Positions 36,686 through 48,500 of a stretch of 64,000 nucleotides of DNA are shown here, one piece after another. How positions within the stretch are numbered: the stretch's first letter is position 1; the number at the start of each line of letters is the position of its first letter. Both the position numbers and the translations under genes were made by a program. The DNA is from Micromussa lordhowensis (Eukaryota > Cnidaria > Anthozoa > Scleractinia > Lobophylliidae). Location of the stretch: contig OZ026595.1 in NCBI GenBank assembly GCA_964020085.1, positions 18,886,653 to 18,950,652 on the forward strand, written 5' to 3'. The notes under the pieces are model-generated. The model was given only the letters and a program-made list of their open reading frames with translations. It was not told the DNA's origin and did no database searches.

Positions 36686-37412
36686 CAACTGATATGATCT
36701 GGAGAATGTCTTTTCCAACCCATCTTTTTTTAGCCGTTCCATCTGGTTTCAGTGCAATCATCCAGGAAGATGCAATTAGAGCCTACATGTATTGAAAAAT
36801 GTAAAAGCAAAATTGATCAACACCTTCTGGTTGGTTATCAGAGAACACCAAACATAATTCAGTATCAAATGGACAAGATTTTGTCATCATACACTGCACT
36901 CTACCGGAAGACGTCTGAAATGTCACTTCTGCATTGCAGACTAAGTCAACCACAAATCATTGCTTCAGGTAAAGATAAAACTGCACAGGCATGTTCTCAC
37001 CTTTTTGCTTCTTTGATGCAAAGATCTTTTTCAATCTTTTGAGACTAATGGAGAGTTACTCCATTATTTGAGAAATCGTCCAAACACTAATCTGAAAACA
37101 AAATGAAGTTATTACTGATTAGAGGACAAATTGCGGTGGTTTAACTACATGTACTAAGAAAATGGATCTTGTTTTGAAGAAAAAGCTGCCTTTAGCTAAT
37201 AATAGTATCTGACAAATAGATAAATTAACTTACACCTGCATGCCAATTTCATTCGTGACTTTTATAAAAATGTTGTCAGTTTCATACAAGGAAAAATGTT
37301 GACCAAGTACAGTGCCTTTGGGACTTGTTTGAGCACATGGTTCAGTCTTTCTCACTTCCAACTGAATGTAATCACCATTTTTATAGTAAAGGAGAAGCCA
37401 AGAAAACTGCAC
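36686..37412 (-). CDS. Weak candidate exons of an unrecognised gene
   Basis: On the minus strand a segment of about 33 codons (36686 to about 36783) lies between a TGTAG acceptor and a GTGAGT donor and reads IALKPDGTAKKRWVGKDIL. Upstream on the same strand, 37234 to about 37400 reads KTEPCAQTSPKGTVLGQHFS and ends MQ before GTGTAAG; the two would join in phase 0. A third donor-flanked segment may lie at 37417-37500. Composition is protein-like, but I recognise no family, and plus-strand frames overlap the same DNA. It could be a decayed gene or transposon coding sequence. Confidence 0.25.
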
Positions 37413-37759
37413 TCACCTTTTGCTATGATAAACTTGTTTCCACGCTTTTCCAAGTTGTATTACCACCAGCAAAATATTCCAGAAACTATGAGAAAAGTAA
37501 AATGAATAAATTCTTCAGGGAATTTTTCAATAAACAAAGAGATACATGTAGATCATAAGCCTTTACTTGACACTAAAGAAGGATGATGGAAATTTAAGAC
37601 TTATTAAGTTGCATCCTCTTCATACAGGGAAAGCTACTGCTCAAGCCTTGCCTTTGGGACTTGTTTCAGTACATGCCTCAATCACACTACAAATGGGTAC
37701 TTTAATTGACTTAGAGAAGAGATGAAAGGTGGCTACACTCACCAATTAGGGTAGGGTAC

Positions 37760-38155
37760 TGGCAGGGTACTGCCAGAAAAATTGAGTGGGGGTGTGCAGC
37801 CCGGTTCCCAAAACCCTTACCCTATTTATGAACAAAATCTGTGATTTTTCCCTACGACTATACGGAAATTAAGCACCCTATTTATGACTGTTGTGACTTG
37901 CCCAGTTGCCCTAAACATAATTTATGAAGGGCTTTTGATGATGTTCTTGTCAATAATGATGAAAAAGTAGCTTCTTCTAAAACTCACAGCCAATTCAAGA
38001 CTAGAGTGAAAAACCCATACCCTATTTATGACCAAAATGGCCAAAATCGATACCCTAGTTATGACCAAAACGGCTGAAAAACCATACCCTTTGGGGTGCA
38101 CACACAATGTACCTATTATATATAGCCCATATACACTGTAAGGGAGTACCCCCGG
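37760..38155. repeat. Dispersed repeat with ACCCTATTTATGAC words
   Basis: The phrase ACCCTATTTATGAnC and variants occur at least four times (about 37817, 37872, 38019, 38049). The right side ends near GGGAGTACCCCCGG. No clear TIRs. Confidence 0.5.
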
Positions 38156-38641
38156 CATTTAGGTATGGAATTTTTTCCATCTACTTGTAGTAGAAAACCA
38201 TGACATACATGTACAACACCATGTGTTTTTGGATACTGCAATAAAAATTATAACTTTCTCTTACCCCCTAGACAATGCAAATGACCAAACACTATACATG
38301 TAGGTACCAAAAAAATCTCTGGTGAGTAGGGGAGAGGCAATTTCTTAGTATTTTCAAAGGACCAATTGCCTTGCTTATGTGGCAAAGGAGTTGATATTTT
38401 TCCTCACCTACCCCTACACAAAGTTAACAAATTTCTTATGGTATTTTTAATTAGTATTTGTCATACTGTGTCCAAACAGACAAAAATATTGACACCTTTG
38501 CAATAAAAATTACCGGTACGGATATAATTAAATCAAAAGACTGCTAAAAATGTTCCCCAAATTTTATAGCCATTGCATTTGATTTAAAGTGAGCACGAAA
38601 AAGCAAAAACAGAGCCACCTTCAAAGTATGAAAAAAGACAT

Positions 38642-38853
38642 TCCTGTTGATTGGAGTCCCATCCTAGGAACATACCCGTAAATTACAGTGACACAAGCCA
38701 GTTATATGTTGTGGTTCTAGAAGCACGGTTGCACCAAGTTATATCCAGGATATGTTCATGATTATGCAGATAGTTAAGCTTATTTATCAATGACACAAAC
38801 CAGTTACATATTGAGAAACTTTTTCGTTGTCGCAATTGACAAAACATGTTTTG
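38642..38853. repeat. Local direct repeat, copy 2
   Basis: Rearranged partner of 36396-36616, as described there. Confidence 0.6.
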
Positions 38854-39128
38854 AGCGGCGTGAGAAACACAGGATTACGCGCCACTACGGCCCCGAGCTA
38901 CAATTAACCAAACAAACTCTCACAATTTCAGTTTACTTACAGTGACTTTCCTTGCCATTTAAAAGAGAGTAGAGATAACCTTGCGTTGAATAATCGTCGA
39001 GGGAAGGGTTAAAAGGGCAAAGGTTGACGATTACCGATAGTTGACCAACACGACAATCCAACGTAGGAAACAAGATGGCGACTGGCGCATTTACCCATGA
39101 TTCGTAGCGCGCGAAAACTCTAACATCG

Positions 39129-39237
39129 ATGCGTCTGTCCTGATTTCGTCATAAGATTGTCAAAGTAGCTGTGGATCCACAAACTACTTTGACAATGTTA
39201 TGACAAAATTCATGATCCTTAACAGGATAGACGCATG
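39129..39237. mobile_element. Foldback MITE at start of unit A
   Basis: ATGCGTCTGTCCTG on the left and its complement ending AGACGCAT on the right surround the centre GTGGATCCAC. Compared with the copy in unit B, the left arm lacks about 14 bp. Confidence 0.85.
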
Positions 39238-40054
39238 AAAAACTAACGTCAATTTGTTTTTTACCCTAACAAATTGTCAAATTTGTCCGCTCTCGAACGC
39301 TGACGCATCGCATAAATTATAAATTTTGTTCCCTGTAAATAAACTGGAATAAACTCATATTTGACCTGCGATTAAACTTGCACAGTTGTTGCTCCGGTTT
39401 TGTGAACACATACATGTAAAAGACCCATTCTAAAATATAAACGGAAAGGCAAAAAGTAAAGATCTAATATATTAGGTACCGGCTACAACGAATTTAATTT
39501 TCAACTTTTAGTACATCTTTGAATCTCTCAGATTCCACCAGTAGTAATGTGGAAAATGTTATTATAATCTACCTAACATCGAAGAAGAAATCTCTTCACA
39601 GGAAAGTGAGCCGATATCAAATAAAGTTCTACAAAAGAAAAAAAAAACAAGTCATCAAGTCTGTAAACAAATAGGGAAACATTAATTATGTCAGGTTCCG
39701 CAGTTTAAAATACTGGCACCCGCTTCTGCTTCTTCAAAAACCGCAAAGTGTTCTACTTAATTACCTGAATGAAATTCATTGGCCAAAATGGCCAAAATGA
39801 TTAAAATGAAACGTCACATTACCCTTAAATCAAGAGATATTGCCTTGGGTCCTTCATAACAAGGGCGAGGCGAAAGTATACTGTGAAAAATAACAATGTT
39901 AATTCAATGAAAAAGCAAAACTACCTTTCTTGGAATTGCAAGTAATATAATGATTAACTCACTGTTATTTTTTTAAATCCGTTAATATTTTCTGTGTTTA
40001 TTTTTGGAACCAAATCAACACATCCAACTAAAATGACTTTGCTCACCACTCAGG

Positions 40055-40127
40055 TCTCCCATAGCTCAGTGGTAGAGCAGTCCAACCGGCAATCTGGACA
40101 GGTCATGGGTTCCATTCCGCATTGCAA
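40055..40127 (+). repeat. tRNA-like unit 1 (unit A)
   Basis: The A-box-like TAGCTCAGTGGTAGAGCAG and the B-box-like GGGTTCCATTCC have normal tRNA spacing. The anticodon stem does not pair in standard form, so it is a tRNA-derived SINE head rather than a tRNA gene. It is embedded in the repeated block. Confidence 0.65.
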
Positions 40128-40396
40128 TTCACAAAAATTTCTTTTCCGAGTAGGCCAACTGCAAGATTTATCTTTAAACTTAAAAACTTCTACTTTCCAC
40201 TAATTCACTTGCCAAGTTGTTATCGGTTTGATATTAAACAGCTTCTTATTGTATAGTTCAATAAGCCAAACACATTCAAAGTTGTAGTTAAAATCAACCA
40301 ATCTCAAATTAAGAGCGACAAGAAACAATTAACGCCTCGTTTGTCAGTACTTGGCTATTCTTCTTTTCTCGGAAATTACAATTTTTATGATTAATT

Positions 40397-40539
40397 GGTA
40401 ATAAGACTTCGTTTCGTCGAATACGGTCTGTAATCATACTCCTGATAAACAAATCGGACTCCCGCTGCGCGGTCGTTCGGTTTTTTTGTCACTCGTATGA
40501 TTACAGTCACCGAATTGGACTCCACTCAGTCCTATTACC
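40397..40539. mobile_element. MITE in unit A
   Basis: The left side GGTAATAAGACT..CGGTCTGTAATCATAC is partly inverted on the right as GTATGATTACAG..CAGTCCTATTACC. The same element stands at the equivalent place in unit B. Confidence 0.65.
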
Positions 40540-41484
40540 ATTACTTATTATGGGTTGTGAAGTGTCAAAGGTAACAAGATTTCAAAGAAGGCAACCGTGT
40601 AATACTGCGGTGATATCATTGCCTGAATAAAAGAGACTGTTTTTATTCCTACATGACATAGTCGGGGCGAAAGTATATTTTGAAATTAAAATTTTGATTT
40701 AGTGAGACCACATGAACAAGTAAATGTTTGCAATCTGAAACCACACGTACAAGTAAATATTTACACAGATACAGACTCAGTTGAACCTTTACAGGAACTG
40801 CGAGCAATATAATGATCCTCTTAACGGTATTGCGCGATGTTTTAAAACCTTTTTATAGATTTCCCTTTGTAACTCATTTTCAATGTCAGTTTCTTTGCGT
40901 AAGTCGCGCTCGAGATTCGACTTTTTAGTTTGAAATGCAATAATTCCGCTAATACGAGCCATATGCAAATTTCCTCACACCCTTTTTTAGGTCTTTTATC
41001 TGTCAATCAGATGCAATAAAAAAGAAGTGAATATTTAACAACGCGAAAGGGCTGGAGCTTCAGAAGTAAACTCGATACCTCCGAGTTCGAGAGCAAAAAA
41101 CTTAAGCGCCTTTTAAAATTCAATAAAATAAAATCTTTGTAGCTTTGTAACTTGTCTTTGTAGCGAAAATACTCGCGCGACTAGAATTTTTTCCGTGGGT
41201 ACCTTGTTTTCCTTTACCGAGACCTTAATTAAAAATTTTTAACGTTGCACAAGGGTTTTTTTCTTTTAAGATTAGGAGTAAAAGTCACATCTGATAAATG
41301 AAAAATAGGTATGTGGCTGCCCATAGCAGTACTTATCATGGGTTGTGAAGTGTCACAGGTAACAATGAGCTAAGAGAATTCAAACCTGGGCAAAAAGATG
41401 CACTTTTTGAAAAACAGGTTTATAAATCTCAGTTTTAACATTCTCTTGATCCTCAAGTTAAGAATGCAATCTGCCCGAATCAGA

Positions 41485-43760
41485 TTTCCTTCACACGCTT
41501 CATCGCAGTTAAAGTTATTATGGTAGTACTTATTGAGGGTTCTGAAGCGCTACTGGTACCGTGATGTCAAAGCGGACAACCGTGTAATATCGCGCTAATG
41601 CAATATTCAAATTTTCTTAGCTCATCGGTTCAAAATCATGGCATCACTTTTTGATCACTTAAAAAAGCGCAATTAGTTGAGGCAATCTAATTCTACTCCA
41701 ACACTCGTTTGAAGACATATGATCTGAACCAAAAGGGATTGCATTTTGTAAGTAGATCGCAAATTACATTTTTACTAAGCTTAGACTCTCTCAAGTTTCG
41801 TTTCGAAAACAATATTCTGCTTTCCTACCTAGGGTTAAATTCTCTTTGCCCTGTTCTTGTTTCAAAGGCCAGCCTGCATACAGATACGTTTTAGAACGTG
41901 GTTATCAAGGTAGGAAACACAACATAAAAGGAGCTTCTCGAGAATCATTTTATTATGCAGGTAGTTTGAGTCTTTTGTCCTTAACTGAATTATTTTCATT
42001 GTTTTTGTCCCTGGCATCTTAGCTTTGTGTATGGAGAAACATTAATTATGTCAGGTTCCGCAGTTTGAAATGCTTGCACCCGCCTCTGCTTCTCCAGAAA
42101 CCACAAAGCGTTCTACTTAACTATCTGAATGAACTAGAATTTCATTTCAATTTTCATGGCCATATAATTATTTGCGAAAATGAAACGTCGCATTGCCTTC
42201 AATCAAGAGATATTGTCCTTGTTCCTTCGTGACTACGGCGGGGCGAAAGTATACTGTGAAAAATAACAATGTCAATTTAATGAAACCGTAAAACTACCTT
42301 TGTTGGAACTGCAAGCAGTATAATGATCGTCTTAACGCACAGTTATTTTTTTAAAATCCGTTAATATTTTTCGTGTTTACTTTTTGAACCAAATCAACAC
42401 CCCAGCTAAAATAACTTCGCTCACCACTCAGGTCTTTCATAGCTCAGTGGTAGAGCAGTCCAACCGGCAATCTGGACAGGTGGGTTCGATTTCGCATTGC
42501 GATTCACAAAACGTTTTTTTTCCGAGTAGGCCAACTACAATATTTATCTTATTATTCAAAGTCAATACTGCCGAGAAAGAAAGTAAAATGAATAGATCGA
42601 TTACTCGTAGATTCTTAACGTTGTACAAGAGTTAATTTAAAAAGTTCAAAAGTAAAAGTCATATCTGACAAAAATGTACGTTCTGTTAAAGCTACTATAG
42701 CAGTACTTATCATGGGTTGTGAAGTGTCACAGGTAACAATGAGCTAAGAGAATTCAAAACGGGGCAAAAAGACGCACTTTTTGAAAAACAGGTTTATAAA
42801 TCTCAGTTTTAACATTATTTGGACCCTCAAGTTAAGAATGCAATCTTCCCGAATCAGATTTCCTTCACACGCTTCATCGCAGTAAAAGTTATTATGGTGG
42901 TACTTATTGAGGGTTCTGAAGCGCTACTGGTACCGTGATGTCAAAGCGGACAACCGTATAATATGGCGCTAATGCAATATTCAAATTTTCTTAAGTTCAT
43001 CGGTTCAAATTTATGCCACCATTTTTTGATCACTTAAAAAGGCGCAATTAGTTGAGGCAATCTAATTCTACTCCAACACTCGTCATATGATCTGAACCAA
43101 AAGAGATCGCATTTTGTAAGTAGATGGCAAATTACACTTTTATTAGGCTTAGATTTCTAAAGTTTCGTTTCGAAAACATATCTGTACGTTCCATTAAAGT
43201 AACTATAGCAGTACTTATTATGGGTTGTGTAGTGACACAGGTACTAAGGCGTCAAGGCAGACAGTCGTGTAATACTCCGGTGATATCATTGCCTGAATAA
43301 AAGAGACTGTTTTTGTTCCTACATGACATGGTCGGGGCGAGAGTATAATTTGCAATTACAATGTTCATTTAGTGAGACCACATGAACAAGTAAATGCTTG
43401 CAATTTGAAAAAACACGTACAAGTAAATGTTTACAGTCTTTACATAGGTACAGACTCAGTTGAAAAATAGGTATGTGGCTGGCCATAGAATCAAACTGAG
43501 CTAAGAGAATTTAAATCTGGGCAAAAAGACGCACTTTTTGAAAATCAGGTTTATAGATCTCAGTTTTAACATGCTTTGGGCCGTCAAGTTAAGAATGCAA
43601 CCTTCCCGAAACAGATTTCCTTCACACGCTTCATCGCAGTAAAAGTTATTATGGTGGTACTTATTGAGGGTTCTGAAGCGCTACTGGTACCGTGATGTCA
43701 AAGTGGACAACCGTGTAATATGGCGCTAATGCAATATTCAAATTTTCTTAGGTTCATCGG
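41485..43760. repeat. Internal repeats of unit A, three copies
   Basis: A conserved block of about 150 bp (TTCACACGCTTCATCGCAG..GGTACCGTGATGTCAAAG..GGCGCTAATGCAATATTC) occurs at about 41487, 42862 and 43618. Between the copies lie more loosely repeated stretches, including a second tRNA-like unit. Confidence 0.85.
42433..42500 (+). repeat. tRNA-like unit 2 (unit A)
   Basis: TAGCTCAGTGGTAGAGCAG followed by GGGTTCGATTTCG. A TCA present in the other three copies before the B box is missing here. Confidence 0.65.
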
Positions 43761-45124
43761 TTCAAAATGATGGCACCAGTTTTTGATCACTTAAATAAGC
43801 GCAATTAGTTGAGGCAATCTAATTCTACTCCATCACTCGTTTGAAGTCATATGATCAGAACCAAAAGGGATTGCATTTTGTAAGTAGATGGCATATTGCA
43901 CTTTTATTAAGCTTAGGGTGTCTCAAGTTTCGTTTCGAAAACATTATCCTGTTTTCCTACCTAGGTTTAAATTCTTTTTGCCCTGTTCGTGATTCAAAGG
44001 CCAGCCTACATACAGATACGTTTTAGAACGTGCTTATCACGGTAGAAAAAAAGAACACAAAAGAAGCTTATCGAGAGTCATTTATTTGTGCAGTAGTTTT
44101 AGTCTTTTGTCCTTAACAGGAATATTTTCATTATTTTTGTCCTCAGCATTTTAGCTTTGTGTATAATTGAGCTAATGCCCTTGGCTAATTCGGTTAAAAT
44201 TTATATACTTGTGCGGCATAGATATTTCGAAAAAAAACGCATGCTTATGATCAGTCGATGAGTTTAACTCGATCAGGACAGTTAAATAAGTGTTTTTCTT
44301 TTAAATAAAATGGTCATTCTCACCAGGTATTTAAAATTTGATACCAATGAATGAAATAATTTGTCCCGATAGTTGTACGCGGATATCAAGGTAGAAACTC
44401 GTGGATCATGTTAATGCGATATCAAGGCAGCTATTTTTTTATCACCGTAATAATCAGAGTGATATCAATGTATGAAATGGTCTTTGATACCAAGGCAGAC
44501 AACCCCTTACGAAACAAATTAGTTAGAAAATGTCATTACCATGTACGGTAAAGGCCTGATACACGTCTGTACAGATACCTAGGGTTGAACCACAGTTTTC
44601 ACAACATCTGATGATGCCGTGGATCGACGAAGGCTCGAAAGATTAATTCTACTACAGTAATATAAGGGTTTACTTGAAAATATCAAACATCAATCAGTGA
44701 GAATATGTTATTTTTATGTATCTTATTTCTAAAGAATGTCTTTAAGAGTACATTTATACCCTGACAATGGCTTCAAGTGGAAACCTGTCTTAACTGTCAG
44801 AGGTCCGACTTCCAAAGCATGGAGATATGATTAATTTTCCAACGGTTCAAAATGATGGAGAAATTCCATACCCCAAAACACCAAGGTATTGTTTGATACC
44901 TCTACCTTTTTTCTGTTTTATACTAGCACCTAAAAATGACTATTTATCCATTTTAGACACAAAACTCGGTGATTTATTAGTACGAGAGGTCATGTGATTT
45001 TTAGCACTGGAAGAAATAAGGATATTTGACTGAACTGTACACAATTGTAAGAGCAAACAAAAATTTACCTTGTTACTAGTATACCTAATTGGCCACTTCC
45101 CATTGGGGCTTTTCAAGACCAATG
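43761..45124. other. 5' flank of the unit A gene
   Basis: This 1.4 kb runs from the end of the internal repeats to a SINE. It is nearly identical to 58705-60069. Any promoter of the downstream gene probably lies here or in the SINE, but I see no convincing TATA or initiator element. Short frames present in both units (for example minus 44940-45131) are unsupported. Confidence 0.5.
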
Positions 45125-45345
45125 TAGACAAACAATGATAAACAAATATTCAAATAAACATAACTGGGTTAAGATTCCCGACTGGCGGGAGGCAGACCAC
45201 TTGGCAATTTACAAGCGTCGCCGAGAAGTTAAACTCGGGACTATCGAGAACAACATCAGCTAGCGGTCAGACCGGGATTTGAACCCGGGACCGACGGATT
45301 TAAAATCCGGCGCTCTAGCCTCTCGCCACGCTCCCTTCCTTTTCT
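45125..45345 (-). mobile_element. tRNA-derived SINE upstream of the unit A gene
   Basis: On the minus strand the head has GTGGCGAGAGGCTAGAGCGC (A box) and GGGTTCAAATCCCGG (B box), and a body including GACCGCTAGCTGATG and GATTCTTAACCCAGTTATG. The T-arm and anticodon arm fold, but the acceptor ends (GGGAGCG against TCTGACC) do not pair, so it is not a working tRNA. Its 5' end is about 200 bp before the ATG of the gene. Confidence 0.75.
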
Positions 45346-45542
45346 TGGCTACACTGAAATGGTGCTGGTTCCACCAACCAAATTAATTGCTAATATGATT
45401 GCGACTGCCACCACGTCAAGGTCCTTCAAACAACGTGGCAATCATGCAACCATTTAAGGAAGAGCGAATGTACTTAGATTAAGTGTGGTTAAGGAAGACT
45501 ATTAATTATAAGAAACTTATTTTGTTTTCCTTAAAGAATAAG

Positions 45543-48500
45543 ATGCTGTTCCTGGGATTTCTTTTGCTGCCTTTCCTGGGTTCATGTTACTCAGAGGTAG
45601 TTTGGGATCCAACTGACCCAAGATGCGAAGAGCGAAGACAAGAGGACAAACAATTTTGGCAAGAGAATTATCTGGGACCAGCCTACGGTTGGATACACCT
45701 ATTCGACAGAAAAAGGTAAACCTCTAAGACCTATAGCAAAATATCGTTAATGATATGCTGGTAAATAGATTTTTTTGCCAACGGCGTACCATGGGGAAAC
45801 CAAACAGCACCGAGTTTCGTTATTCTACCTAATATTACCTAATCTTCACTAAAATGTAGCTTGGCACTTTTCTTGGCTGGTGTCCACGTGTAAGCCATCC
45901 GATCATCCGAGAGGATCCTACCACATACGACGTGAATACATCTGCTGCAGAAGCTAAAAGGAGGTAACCCAGGAAGGCTCGAACAAGCGCTTCCCTGTCA
46001 GATGTTTCTTTCATTCCTTCTACCAACTGACACTCCCCTTTCCGTATCGTATCCTTAGTACTCCCACTGTTGCTACATATGCAGGTTTCGTCGACTCGAC
46101 GGACTTACATCATTGTTAAAAGAGGGAAATGGTTATGAAACTTGACAAAGGGCTCTGTTCTATGTTTTTAGTCGCTTTTTAGACCTGACCCTGCACAGAA
46201 CACAATAGGTCATGATTAGTGCTCAAGGAACTGACCAATAGAAACGTTACGGTGACGTCATTCGGCTAAACTGGTATGTGAGCACAAAACATCGCAGACC
46301 TTCCAACATAAATCTTGTGATCTTTGTTTGTTCCTTTGAAGTTTGCCGGCTTTCATAACCAGTTCCTTTCAATAACTATGTCTACATCAATGCATTTTCC
46401 AGTATGCCATTAAAGACTCAGCTCCCCTTTACAGATATGTTGTCAAATAAAATGCACTCAAATAATCCACTCTTTCTCGATGTGCTTATGACAAACACTC
46501 AAATTCATAGATATGACACAAGAACAGCCAGTGATTATCGAGTGCATTCCTGTCGTACTAACGTCAAGAAATTCACAACTCTTTACCAAGGACCAAAAAT
46601 CTGGAATTATCTCCCTGTATCTATTACAAGCTTGTCCAGCTTTAAGAACAAAGTGCTAAAGTTTTTGATAAAATAGTTACTGAATTATCCTAGCCGCACA
46701 CCTTCACAGCCCTTAGTTCTTATCATATTGTGACGTTGAGGTGGCCTTTCCTATAGGCCTGGTAGTTTCTTCAGGTCTCCTTGCCTAACAACATGCTATA
46801 CTCTGTACAATTCTTTTAATATCAAGGCTAATAAATGATATTAAAATTATTTTAATTAATTTAAAATATTAAAATTATTTTAATATCAAGGATAATAAAT
46901 GATGATGATGATGACGGTATCACTTACGAGAAGAACTCTGCATTGACTGGTCTGTCTTTCTTTTAAAAGGCACGTGGATACCTTCCATTAGGTGCAATAG
47001 TGTACCTTGATTAGATTGCCTTAAATGAATGAATGAATGAATTTGAATTTGTATAGCGCTAAAAGTATTGGAGAATATTCAAAAGCGCTTTACATTAAGT
47101 TAAAAAAATCAAAAATCAAAAATCAAATTTGAAAACTCCTAACTAAATCAAAATTAACCATAAGAACTATTCCACAAATTAAAAGCTTTCTTAAAAAGAT
47201 ATGTTTTAAGTTGCTTTTTAAAAATGGCGAGGCTGCTACTTGTTCTAATAGTTAATGGCAGCGAGTTCCATAAAGCAGGTGCAGCACGAGCAAAGGCCCG
47301 ATCCCCAAGTGTAGAACAGTTGACTTTTGGAACGAACAGAAGAGATTTTGCAGACGAACGTAGAGCATACTTAGCAGCTGGTTTCACGGATAAAAGATCT
47401 GTAATGTAGGATGGACTCTGGTTGTGTAGTGACTTGTAAACAAAAAGGAGCAATTTGAACTGGACTCTAAACGTTACTGGAAGCCAATGCAGGTCGATAA
47501 GTGATATGATCAAATTTCGCAATTTGTAAAGTCACTCTGGCCGCGGCATTCTGGACTATCTGTAAACGATCGAGCTGATATTTAGGTAGACCGAATAGAA
47601 GTGCGTTACAGTAATCAAGGTGAGAACTCAATGTATTGCTCTTCTATTGATTCTGAATAATGTTCTCTTTTATTGCAGTAATTACAATGTCCAAGGGGCC
47701 GCTGAAAGTATTGAACGCTTTTTAAAGGAAGGCTGCGATGATTACGAAGCGAACAAAAAATCTAATGATTATAGATGTTGGTCCAAAGAGTTCCTGTGTG
47801 CTGCGAAAGAAGTCGTCAGGAAAACCGTTGATAGTCATATCATGAAGAAAGGCAATCTTGAACACAATTGGTACCGCTGGTTTAGAGCACCATGGGGCAA
47901 TCACCAAGATGCTCTAGAACAGGAGATTAACTGGGTTACGAAAATGCGATGGAATGACCCCAGACTTCTCTACTGGGCCAAAACCGATCTTGAACAGCTT
48001 GGTACAGAAATGTTCGACCGAGTCTTCTACTACATTGACAAGAACAACATCAATAGCTTAGAACTGGTTTTTAACCACTATAAGTCCAGCGGCACGATGG
48101 ATCTTATGAAAGAACAGTGCGAAAGCATGAACAGGGACGATACCAAAATGCAATGTAAGTTAGCAATAGTCTTCGATAGGTTAGCAGAGTTGATGATAGA
48201 TCATAACGGTATACCATGGGATATGAATCAGCCGCCCCCTAGAACCAGGGAGGAGCTATCAATGTTGTATCTCCTCCAGCCTAAAGTCTATGAAATCATG
48301 AATATTGCGTCCAAAGCCAGAAATAAGACCCTCTGCGACCGGCTAAAGACAATGTTCCAAAGTCTCTATGATAATGCCCTGAATCAGGATGGCAACAAAA
48401 TTAAGGACCATTTCGGCGAATTCGGCTCCATTTCTGCAAGTATGAAACGCGATTGCACAGACACCTACAGAAATGATTTTGAGCAACTCACGTGCTACTT

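Noticed and set aside
40055..40127. Functional tRNA gene in the repeat block
   Set aside because: The A and B boxes are good but no standard anticodon arm can form; four similar copies are embedded in repeats.
45264..45345. Functional tRNA gene
   Set aside because: The T and anticodon arms fold, but the acceptor ends do not pair and a SINE body follows directly.
47620..47678. Start of the 1124-residue protein near 47620
   Set aside because: The codons before 47679 lie in the intron (no ATG at the frame start, and a TTTATTGCAG acceptor follows). Exon 1 at 45543 supplies ATG and signal peptide in matching phase.
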